DNA of 6,933 bases from Candidatus Portiera sp. (GTDB lineage: Bacteria; Pseudomonadota; Gammaproteobacteria; CBDBNL01; JAAOII01). Position numbers and translations under genes: made by a program. Each line of letters starts with the position of its first letter. Within the stretch, counting starts at the first letter, position 1. This document shows, in pieces, positions 1 to 5,312 of this stretch. The stretch lies in contig JAAOII010000158.1 of assembly GCA_015163845.1 (NCBI GenBank), forward strand, positions 1-6,933, read 5' to 3'. Under the pieces are notes generated by a model, which saw nothing but the letters and a program-made list of their open reading frames with translations, had not been told where the DNA came from and ran no database searches.

Positions 1-69
1 ATGCATAAGCTAAACATTGACTAATAGCAATTTATACTAACGCTTTTCTTATTCAGATAAGCAGCCAGT

Positions 70-87
70 ATAGATATTTCTATCTAT
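70..87. repeat. Short AT-rich inverted repeat
   Basis: ATAGATA (70-76) and TATCTAT (81-87) form a perfect 7-base palindrome around the 4-base centre TTTC. The size and spacing would suit a dimeric regulator site, but in such AT-rich DNA chance is a real alternative. Confidence 0.35.
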
Positions 88-171
88 TGATCCTATATTT
101 CAAAGTACATTTTCAGGCATAACCTTCAGCAACATCCCCCTTTTCCTTGATTCAACCTTATGTTCTATTGT

Positions 172-203
172 GAGAATTTATGCTCTACCTTGCATAAATC
201 TTC
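172..203. repeat. Inverted repeat / possible RNA hairpin
   Basis: ATTTATGC (176-183) and GCATAAAT (192-199) are perfect 8-base complements around an 8-base loop. After one mismatch the stem continues outward by three more pairs (172-174 with 201-203, one of them G-U). No T-run follows on either strand, so an intrinsic terminator is unlikely; an operator or structured RNA element is possible. Confidence 0.5.
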
Positions 204-258
204 AGCGCACAGAACTAGTTATTTGAGTAAATGCTATGTACTTACTTAATAATATGGG

Positions 259-283
259 TACTCTTTTATATTAATCAAGAGTA
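259..283. repeat. Short inverted repeat TACTCTT / AAGAGTA
   Basis: TACTCTT (259-265) and AAGAGTA (277-283) are perfect 7-base complements around an 11-base AT-rich loop. No adjoining T-run of the right kind is present. Function unknown. Confidence 0.35.
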
Positions 284-349
284 AATCTATTTATTTTTGT
301 GATAAAAGTAAAATTTTATTTTTGTCTTTATTTAATACTACTTTTTAAT

Positions 350-379
350 TTGAGTAATTCTCATATAGTTGCCTATATA
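350..379 (+). promoter_or_regulatory. Weak candidate plus-strand promoter
   Basis: TTGAGT (350-355) and TATATA (374-379) are separated by 18 bases, an acceptable sigma-70 layout, and point toward the AGGAGG at 401-406. The -10 lies in an AT-rich hairpin region, so chance matches are easy here. Confidence 0.2.
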
Positions 380-440
380 TCTATGTATATCTACGGCAAT
401 AGGAGGGGTTCAGTATAAGGTGTTGGTGGAATATCACCAA
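368..440 (+). other. Two hairpins flanking an AGGAGG Shine-Dalgarno-like sequence
   Basis: TTGCC (369-373) pairs with GGCAA (395-399) around an inner ATATA/TATAT stem (375-379, 386-390). Directly after it comes AGGAGGGG (401-408), the strongest Shine-Dalgarno-like sequence in the window. A second inverted repeat, TTGGTG (423-428) with CACCAA (435-440) around a 6-base loop, follows. The arrangement could be a leader or small RNA on the plus strand, but no gene long enough to need it is seen inside the window. Confidence 0.3.
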
Positions 441-491
441 GCAATGACAGAGGATTTGCCTGGCGGACTAGTTTATGGACTGGGCTTTTAA
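420..491 (+). CDS. Possible 23-codon small ORF (very tentative)
   Basis: A GTG at 420-422 opens a frame of 23 codons ending in TAA at 489-491; the peptide would end in DLPGGLVYGLGF. It lies 11-13 bases after AGGAGGGG, a longer spacing than usual, and overlaps a hairpin that would cover its first codons. TTG (423) and GTG (426) are alternative starts in the same frame. I do not recognise the peptide. An ORF this short arises easily by chance; it is listed only because promoter-like, Shine-Dalgarno-like and start signals line up on the same strand. Confidence 0.15.
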   Translation: MLVEYHQAMTEDLPGGLVYGLGF

Positions 492-558
492 CTAATTTGG
501 AACTGCTTATGGGCTGTTTTATGGACTTACTTAAGGACTGCCTAACAAGTTGTTTGCC

Positions 559-635
559 AGTTATTTAGTAGCTATCTAGAGGTTATCTAGAGGTTATCTA
601 GAGGTTATCTAGAGGTTATCTAGAGGTTATTTGGT
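559..635. repeat. Tandem array of seven 11-bp units spanning the hscA stop codon
   Basis: On the plus strand the unit is GGTTATCTAGA. Four copies are perfect and contiguous (581-624). One copy to the left (570-580) has two changes (AGCTATCTAGA), a further left unit (559-569, AGTTATTTAGT) is more diverged, and the right unit (625-635, GGTTATTTGGT) is diverged and contains the last hscA codons and its TAA. Identity is highest in the centre and decays at the edges, as expected for slippage growth. Each central unit holds the palindrome TCTAGA, giving five (starting at 575, 586, 597, 608, 619). The 11-base period is close to one helical turn, and neighbouring TCTAGA copies can pair across a 5-base loop. 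Read on the minus strand, the units put stop codons in all frames after hscA. Confidence 0.95.
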
Positions 636-2552
636 AGAGTTTTTGAATGCTTCTTGCATGCGGCGATTTATGAATGCTTCTGCTGCTGCACTCACACCAT
701 TAATTGCTTGATCAATCTCCTCAGCATTTGTAGGGTTTTCTATGGACTCTTCAAGTTTGTTTTTTGCCATCTCAATGGCGGCACTCTCTTCTGCCGTGGG
801 CGGAATAGATTCATCAGCCAAGGCTTTAACCAACATAGCTAGTAGCTGTTTGCCATCTTCTTCTTTGAGTTTTATCTTGCGGATCTTGCTATCTTCTTCT
901 GCCATCTCCGCTGATTCTTCCAAAATTTTACGGAAGTCCTGCTCGTTCATACCATAAGTTGGATGCACATCTACTTCTGTCATCTTGCCATCACTGTGAT
1001 CTTGCGCGGATACATTCAGCAATCCATCCGCATCAACACGAAAAGTTACCTTCACCCTCGCCTTACCAGCGGACTGAGGCAATAGACCACGCAAAGTAAA
1101 ATGTGCCAAAGAACGACAATCTCTCACTAGTTCTCTTTCACCCTGCACTATGTGGAATGACATAGCCGTCTGCCCATCTTTGTAAGTAGTGAAATCGTGA
1201 GTTGCTTCTACTGGTATGGAAGAATTACGTCTAATTAGTTTTTCATTGAGTCCGCCCATTGTCTCAAGCCCCAACGACAGAGGTATCACATCCAAAAGCA
1301 GTATGGAGTCCTTGCGGTTACCCGCTAATACATCTGCTTGAATTGCCGCACCCATTGCCACCACCAGATCCGGGTCAATGGAACAAAGTGGTTCTCGCTT
1401 AAAGAAATCTGCTATCTGCTGCTTAACATAAGGTATGCGAGTTGAGCCACCAACCAGCACCACATTATCTATTTCAGCATTCTGAACACCTGCATCTTTC
1501 AAAGCACTTGTCATGATTGTCAAACTCTCATCAATATAGGGCTGAATTATTTCCTCAAATTCTATGCGGGTGATGGAGCAACTGTGACTTGGTAGATTGC
1601 TTTTGTCTTCAGGGTTTTTGCCTTGAGCGAATTGAGTCAACTTCACTTCCGCCTCTGTAATATCAGCACTGAGTTTCTCTTTTGTTTGGCGGGCTACTGT
1701 CAGTAACTCTTGCTGTTGTTTTTTGCTAAGTTTTTCTAGGGCCTGATTAGATGATTCTTTTATGATACCAAGCTTTGTAGCAATATGTATAGCTAGATCT
1801 GCATCAAAATCATCTCCACCCAATGCAGTATTGCCACCAGTTGCCAGCACACGGAACACCCCCTTCTCTAAACGCAAAATGGATATATCAAAGGTGCCTC
1901 CACCCAAATCATAAACTACTAGGGTGCCACTGGTATTCTTGTCCAAAGCATAGGCAACCGCCGCCGCAGTTGGCTCGTTCATCAATCGGTACAGATTTAT
2001 GTCGGCAAGCAAGGCTGCATCCTTCACTGCTTGCCTTTGTGCATCATCAAAATAAGCTGGCACAGTAATCACCGCCCCTCCTATATTACCCTGCTCTTGC
2101 AAACGTTTCTCAGCAAACTTACGCAGATACTTGAGTATCTCCGATGATATTTCTACTGGGCTCTTATTACCCTGGCGAGTGGCAAATTGTGGCAAATTAT
2201 TTTCGCCTTGACTAATATCATAGATATTAGAGAAGTTATTATCGGCAATTTCTTCATGACTTCTGCCTATCAAACGCTTCACCGAGAATATACTGTTCGC
2301 TGGATCAACGGCACGCATTGCCGCCGCCTCATGACCCACTAGTGTGGTATTATCGCTATAATGAACTACTGAGGGAATTACTTGCTTGCCCTCTTCATCA
2401 CATAATACTTCTGGTTCGCCTTTGCAGACCACCGCAATTATAGAATGGGTGGTGCCCAAATCAATTCCTAAGCCATAGGTCTTGTTTGCTTGTGAGTTAT
2501 TATCTTGTTGTTCTGCTGAACCTGGTTCTTGAATCTGTAATAGTGCATTCAT
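627..2552 (-). CDS. hscA: Hsp70-family Fe-S cluster chaperone HscA
   Basis: HscA is the specialised Hsp70 that works with HscB and the scaffold IscU in the ISC pathway. Nucleotide-binding motifs are complete: IDLGTTHS (30-37), VPAYFDDAQRQ (164-174), NEPTAAAVAYALD (192-204), DLGGGTFDIS (215-224) and GGSTRIPYVK (368-377). The interdomain linker is ILLLDVIPLSLGLE (417-430). It is HscA rather than DnaK because of the substrate-domain stretch RDCRSLAHFTLRG...VKVTFRVDADGLLNVSA (477-516), the PTYG motif (531-534) in place of the DnaK sequence, and the hscB gene just upstream. It has 641 aa against about 616-620, mostly from a 25-residue polar N-terminal extension before GLGIDLGTT. The start overlaps the hscB stop; a GGAG lies about 11 bases before the ATG. 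The stop codon (627-629) sits inside an 11-bp tandem repeat array. No fdx gene follows. Confidence 0.97.
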   Translation of the reverse strand: MNALLQIQEPGSAEQQDNNSQANKTYGLGIDLGTTHSIIAVVCKGEPEVLCDEEGKQVIPSVVHYSDNTTLVGHEAAAMRAVDPANSIFSVKRLIGRSHEEIADNNFSNIYDISQGENNLPQFATRQGNKSPVEISSEILKYLRKFAEKRLQEQGNIGGAVITVPAYFDDAQRQAVKDAALLADINLYRLMNEPTAAAVAYALDKNTSGTLVVYDLGGGTFDISILRLEKGVFRVLATGGNTALGGDDFDADLAIHIATKLGIIKESSNQALEKLSKKQQQELLTVARQTKEKLSADITEAEVKLTQFAQGKNPEDKSNLPSHSCSITRIEFEEIIQPYIDESLTIMTSALKDAGVQNAEIDNVVLVGGSTRIPYVKQQIADFFKREPLCSIDPDLVVAMGAAIQADVLAGNRKDSILLLDVIPLSLGLETMGGLNEKLIRRNSSIPVEATHDFTTYKDGQTAMSFHIVQGERELVRDCRSLAHFTLRGLLPQSAGKARVKVTFRVDADGLLNVSAQDHSDGKMTEVDVHPTYGMNEQDFRKILEESAEMAEEDSKIRKIKLKEEDGKQLLAMLVKALADESIPPTAEESAAIEMAKNKLEESIENPTNAEEIDQAINGVSAAAEAFINRRMQEAFKNSTK

Positions 2553-3229
2553 TATGAACGCGACTCCAAATCCTGTTCCAACTTACTGAAATATTGCATC
2601 TTGGTTATTAATCCACCTAATTGCTTTATGACTTCAGGGGATACTTCCGCAGGGCTAGTATCTGCAGGGCTAGTATCCTCGCCTTCTTGTTCTTCCTGTT
2701 GGTTAGCTGGCGGGCTTTGCGAGCTTTGTGAATAAGTATTTTCAAAATCTTTATAGATGTCCTCTTGGGTCTGCTGTATCTCTTGCAATAACTTAAGCAT
2801 TGCATCAGCATCACCTTCCCCATCATCTATCGCCTCACGCCATTTCATCTGTTCCATCAAAAAGTCGGTATCAGCTATGGTGGCTTCACCAGTAAATTTA
2901 TCCGCCTCTGCTCCAGCAATTATCCTGAGTAGATGCCCGGCACGTTTGGTGGGATTGAGCAGTTCTTTATAGGCAATGTTTATGAGAGAGGACTGCTTGG
3001 CAGCTATGGACCTCTGCAATACATCCGCAGCTACGTAGTTGTCTGGATGGAAATTCGCCTGCAATTTGAGATAAGTATCTTCAAGTTTATCCCTATCCAA
3101 CAAGAAAGTCAGAGGCAAACCAAATAGGTCAAAGTAATTGACGCTATTCGTGCTTTCCTGATTGGCTGGTTCTGTTGCCTTATTTTGGTCGTCTTGTGCC
3201 TTTTGCTGGGCTGTGGAATCTACTTGCAT
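2552..3229 (-). CDS. hscB: Fe-S cluster assembly co-chaperone HscB (J-domain protein)
   Basis: HscB is the J-domain partner of HscA: it binds IscU, delivers it to HscA and stimulates its ATPase for release of the iron-sulfur cluster. The J domain spans about residues 31-105, beginning NYFDLFGLP (31-39), with the essential HPD at 61-63 and AAKQSSLINIAYKELLNP (76-93). The C-terminal IscU-binding domain starts at about 118 with DTDFLMEQMKWREAIDD (120-136), closely like the E. coli 'DTAFLMEQLELREELDE'. At 225 aa it is longer than the usual ~170: there is a Gln/Asn/Ala-rich N-terminal tail (1-30) and an acidic Ser/Pro/Glu insert (about 165-199) between the last helices, partly built from a 15-bp DNA repeat. 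No alternative start codon sits directly before NYFDLF, so the tail appears genuine. No Shine-Dalgarno is seen. Its stop overlaps the hscA start by one base (TAATG), giving tight coupling. Confidence 0.95.
   Translation of the reverse strand: MQVDSTAQQKAQDDQNKATEPANQESTNSVNYFDLFGLPLTFLLDRDKLEDTYLKLQANFHPDNYVAADVLQRSIAAKQSSLINIAYKELLNPTKRAGHLLRIIAGAEADKFTGEATIADTDFLMEQMKWREAIDDGEGDADAMLKLLQEIQQTQEDIYKDFENTYSQSSQSPPANQQEEQEGEDTSPADTSPAEVSPEVIKQLGGLITKMQYFSKLEQDLESRS
2649..2678 (-). repeat. 15-bp tandem repeat inside hscB, two copies
   Basis: Two copies of a 15-base unit (2649-2663 and 2664-2678) differ only in the last base and encode DTSPA-DTSPA at HscB residues 185-194; the related EVSPE follows. 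The repeat keeps the reading frame and lies in the acidic, Ser/Pro-rich insert of the protein. Confidence 0.9.
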
Positions 3230-3238
3230 TCTAGTTAT

Positions 3239-3266
3239 ATTATATAGGATTGCGGGGATTTCAATA
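3239..3266 (-). promoter_or_regulatory. Candidate promoter for hscBA in the nadC-hscB gap
   Basis: On the minus strand there is a perfect TATAAT (3239-3244). A weak -35 TATTGA lies 16 bases upstream (3261-3266); the better TTGAAA (3259-3264) is only 14 bases away. The -10 ends nine bases before the hscB ATG, so transcription would start within a few bases of the start codon and give an almost leaderless mRNA, which fits the lack of a Shine-Dalgarno. The 102-base gap is the largest in the gene run. Confidence 0.3.
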
Positions 3267-3274
3267 AGTGTTTG

Positions 3275-3299
3275 GGTAAGTTCTTATGGACATCTTACC
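3275..3299. repeat. Inverted repeat in the nadC-hscB gap
   Basis: GGTAAG (3275-3280) and CTTACC (3294-3299) are perfect 6-base complements around a 13-base loop. There is no T-run after it on the minus strand, so it is not a standard terminator for nadC; an operator or weak attenuating hairpin ahead of hscB remains possible. Confidence 0.35.
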
Positions 3300-3331
3300 G
3301 AATCTAAAACAATGCTTATTCAATATAGCGG

Positions 3332-4432
3332 CTAAGCTTCGCTAAATCTCAAAGAGAAATCAAGTGCTGCGTAATCCTTGGTTAGATAGCCCATAGAAAT
3401 TCTTTCAACTCCCAACGCTAGATAATCTTCTAGATTGGCTGGTGTAACTCCTCCAGACATCTCATATTCAGGCATGACTTCTGTGTTTCCTGGGCTTTTA
3501 TCTTTGATGAGTTGCTGCCTCATAGCTACTGCTTCCTTAATCATAGGGATGCTAAAGTTATCCAGCATTATCACGTCTATGCACCGTTCTTCTGTTTGTT
3601 CTGGTGTTTGTTCTTGCTTATCTGAGTTCATAGATGATTCGGGGGATGATTCGGGGGATGTTTCGGGTAAGGTTTCAAGCTTGCTAAGGAAAACTTCTAG
3701 TTGTTGCAGATTTTCCACTTCCAATATGATTGGGATGTCTTTCTTCTTATGGGCGTGCATTTGGATCGCTTTATGGACAAGTGCAAGTATATCGCCAGCG
3801 GCTATGATGTGATTCTCCTTGATCATCACTGCATCATTGAGTGAAAATCGATGATTGTGACATCCACCAACTTTCACCGCATACTTCTGTGCATGGCGCA
3901 GATTGGGAATGCTCTTGCGAGTATCAAGTATCTTGGTAATGAGCGGGGAATTTTTGCCCACACCAGCATAGAAGGCATCCACTTGATCAGCGATGGAGCG
4001 AGACCTAGTCGCCACCCCAGATAACATCTGGATGAAATTCAAAGCTGTGCGCTCAGCAGTCAATAACCCGCCTCTGCTCCCCACAATAGTGCAGAGTTCA
4101 GCACCTGCCTCTATCCTGTCGCCATCTCTATAGTGCCAATCCAACCGCTCAATCAGCGAGCATAAATTCATTGCCACATCAAACCAAGCAGTGCCACACA
4201 GCACCCCAGCAGAATTGGTCTTCAGCACCGCAGTAATCTTCTCATTAGTAACATCTTCTCCTAGAAGTTGAGCAGATAGATCCCGCCCAAAATCCAAAGA
4301 ATCAACATTAGCATCAGCCAAATCCTCGCGCAAAGCCGCCAACACCTCCCGCCTAACAGCATCAATACTTATACTTCCCATACTTCCCTCACTTCCCATA
4401 TCTGGAGGCGAGGTTCTATCGGCATCTATCAT
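3332..4432 (-). CDS. nadC: Nicotinate-nucleotide pyrophosphorylase (quinolinate phosphoribosyltransferase), with extra low-complexity segments
   Basis: NadC converts quinolinate and PRPP into nicotinate mononucleotide, CO2 and pyrophosphate, the third step of de novo NAD synthesis in the cytoplasm. Family signatures appear in order: ERTALNF (127-133), ILDTRKSIPNLRHAQKYAV (168-186), NHR (193-195), MIKENHI (203-209), LEVEN (237-241), IMLDNF (288-293), SGGVTP (326-331) and ISMGYLTKD (345-353). The PRPP/substrate residues expected from the Salmonella enzyme (Arg of ERT, RK of TRK, His-Arg of NHR, Lys of IKENH, a Glu of EVE, Asp of LDN) are all present. The protein has 366 aa against the usual 280-300: the extra length is an N-terminal tail, a Ser/Pro/Glu insert at about 254-284, and a shorter one near 308-320. 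The usual GGG before xNHR reads GGC. The ATG at 4432 has no clear Shine-Dalgarno; Met18 (4379-4381) follows GAGG at good spacing and would give 349 aa. The gene begins 23 bases after the KAP C-terminal ORF. Confidence 0.96.
   Translation of the reverse strand: MIDADRTSPPDMGSEGSMGSISIDAVRREVLAALREDLADANVDSLDFGRDLSAQLLGEDVTNEKITAVLKTNSAGVLCGTAWFDVAMNLCSLIERLDWHYRDGDRIEAGAELCTIVGSRGGLLTAERTALNFIQMLSGVATRSRSIADQVDAFYAGVGKNSPLITKILDTRKSIPNLRHAQKYAVKVGGCHNHRFSLNDAVMIKENHIIAAGDILALVHKAIQMHAHKKKDIPIILEVENLQQLEVFLSKLETLPETSPESSPESSMNSDKQEQTPEQTEERCIDVIMLDNFSIPMIKEAVAMRQQLIKDKSPGNTEVMPEYEMSGGVTPANLEDYLALGVERISMGYLTKDYAALDFSLRFSEA
3633..3668 (-). repeat. 12-bp tandem repeat inside nadC, three copies
   Basis: On the plus strand GATGATTCGGGG occurs twice in a row (3633-3644, 3645-3656), followed by a diverged third unit GATGTTTCGGGT (3657-3668). 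Read as NadC it gives PETS-PESS-PESS (residues 256-267), the heart of the insert between the LEVEN and MLDNF motifs. The frame is preserved. Confidence 0.9.
4373..4399 (-). repeat. 9-bp tandem repeat at the nadC 5' end, three copies
   Basis: ACTTCCCAT (4373-4381), ACTTCCCTC (4382-4390) and ACTTCCCAT (4391-4399) are contiguous and encode MGS-EGS-MGS at residues 12-20 of the long form of NadC. Two of the three units begin with ATG in frame, so the repeat itself supplies alternative start codons; the unit before Met18 supplies a GAGG. Confidence 0.85.
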
Positions 4433-4455
4433 TTTGTCTATAACTTAAAGGAATG

Positions 4456-5310
4456 TTAATCCATATCAGCATAGTGATATCTCATATCTTCCCTTGTATC
4501 ATAATTGGCAATGTATTTATCTATACAGTTTTTATACTTCTTGTATAAGTCCGAGTTGTTTTTCCTGATATCTTCAAGTTTGTCTTTTGTCTTATCCATA
4601 TCTGCAATGAGCTTATGAAATTTTTGATAACGGAAAATTTCTTTGTTCTCATATTTGTCTTCATTGTCTTTATTGTCTTCCTTAAAGAACCTTTCCATCA
4701 ATCTAAGCAATTTATCGTCAGATTCCTTAAGCTTAGCGATGAAATCATTATACTTATTGGAGTCATCCCACCTTTGCCAACAAGCTAATGTATCTACAAA
4801 GTAAGTATGCTTTACCAAGTCATCAAATTTTTCTTGACTTACTCTTTCAACACACAATTTTTTGAGATGTTTACAATGATTATTATCTAATATTAAATTA
4901 GGATCCCTATCTAAACTATTGATAAGTGCAAAAGGAGCATAAAGTTCACGTGATTTAGGAATTGCTTGCTTTAATATCTTATAGCTATTGGCTTGATCAT
5001 TTTTATTGTTTAGCACTAGATACACTACTCTCACTAATAAAACTTTTAACCATGCATTCAATACCTCTGAATAATAGTCAGGAACTCTATCAGATACATC
5101 GAAAAGTGCTTGGACTAGATCTGGAGGAGTAATGGGAGTAGCTGGATATTTATGCTTGCTAGGATTTATATTATTTACCATATTTTCAATGATTGGGGCT
5201 ATGGTTCCATCATTAATATGTTTGACTAATATTTGTTCTAAAAGTTTACGATCTTTTATATTAAAAATCGTGTCTACAATTTTATTTGCATTGAGTTTAT
5301 CTAACGTCAT
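4456..5310 (-). CDS. Probable C-terminal half of the split KAP-family NTPase (284 aa)
   Basis: Read alone this looks like an unknown helical protein. Its landmarks follow the order of the C-terminal region of full-length KAP NTPases, as I know the family: a short helical lead-in (1-50), then PPDLVQALFDVSD (62-74; the family has an 'ALFDxGD' motif), a hydrophobic helix WLKVLLVRVVYLVL (87-100), ILKQAIPKS (112-120), then LACWQRWDD (175-183) and a 'DDKLLRLMERFF' helix (198-209). The last 75 residues are rich in Lys, Asp, Glu and Asn and probably helical or coiled coil. It starts two bases after the KAP stop (TAATTATG), which suggests translational coupling. The frame is open upstream of the ATG as far as a TAG at 5335-5337, so one base gained in 5311-5334 would fuse the two ORFs into about 755 aa. 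No signal peptide is seen. AT content matches the KAP gene. The assignment rests on motif order, not on an alignment. Confidence 0.75.
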   Translation of the reverse strand: MTLDKLNANKIVDTIFNIKDRKLLEQILVKHINDGTIAPIIENMVNNINPSKHKYPATPITPPDLVQALFDVSDRVPDYYSEVLNAWLKVLLVRVVYLVLNNKNDQANSYKILKQAIPKSRELYAPFALINSLDRDPNLILDNNHCKHLKKLCVERVSQEKFDDLVKHTYFVDTLACWQRWDDSNKYNDFIAKLKESDDKLLRLMERFFKEDNKDNEDKYENKEIFRYQKFHKLIADMDKTKDKLEDIRKNNSDLYKKYKNCIDKYIANYDTREDMRYHYADMD

Positions 5311-5312
5311 AA

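Larger units (their letters stand above)
1..558. other. Long AT-rich region without a recognisable gene, downstream of hscA
   Basis: No coding region of convincing length is seen on either strand. The region is AT-rich with poly-T/poly-A tracts around 290-345 and several inverted repeats (70-87, 172-203, 259-283, 368-400, 423-440). A 10-base direct repeat ATTTGAGTAA occurs at 221-230 and 348-357, and an imperfect pair GCATAA(A)NCTTCAGC at 116-129 and 192-206. No tRNA, rRNA, ferredoxin gene or GC-rich terminator with a T-run on the minus strand was found after hscA. The stretch could be the far end of this transcription unit or a regulatory region for a gene left of the window. Confidence 0.7.

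Noticed and set aside
17..38. Promoter with TTGACT and TATACT on the plus strand
   Set aside because: The two elements are only 10 bases apart, too close for sigma-70 use.
302..335. Terminator of hscA in the poly-A/poly-T tract
   Set aside because: The possible stem is made only of A-T pairs and lies about 300 bases after the stop codon; no GC-rich stem precedes a minus-strand T-run.
419..568. Plus-strand open frame of 49 codons
   Set aside because: It has no start codon until ATG at 509, leaving 19 codons, and no ribosome-binding site or recognisable sequence.
559..635. CRISPR array
   Set aside because: Units are 11 bp, directly adjacent and without unique spacers; it is a simple tandem repeat.
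654..957. Plus-strand ORFs opposite the hscA 3' end
   Set aside because: They are antisense frames of a well-conserved hscA; Ser/Leu/Cys-rich composition is what the complement of charged helical codons gives.
3275..3299. Intrinsic terminator for nadC
   Set aside because: The stem is only 6 bp with a 13-base loop and no T-run follows on the minus strand. The TAGCG/CGCTA pair over the nadC stop has the same weakness.
3435..3812. 125-codon plus-strand ORF opposite nadC
   Set aside because: The minus strand encodes clear NadC motifs throughout; the antisense frame has no recognisable domain.
3888..3900. Inactive NadC because the usual GGG before xNHR reads GGC
   Set aside because: The glycine-rich position varies in the family (as I recall, the yeast enzyme has GGC as well), and all other catalytic residues are present.
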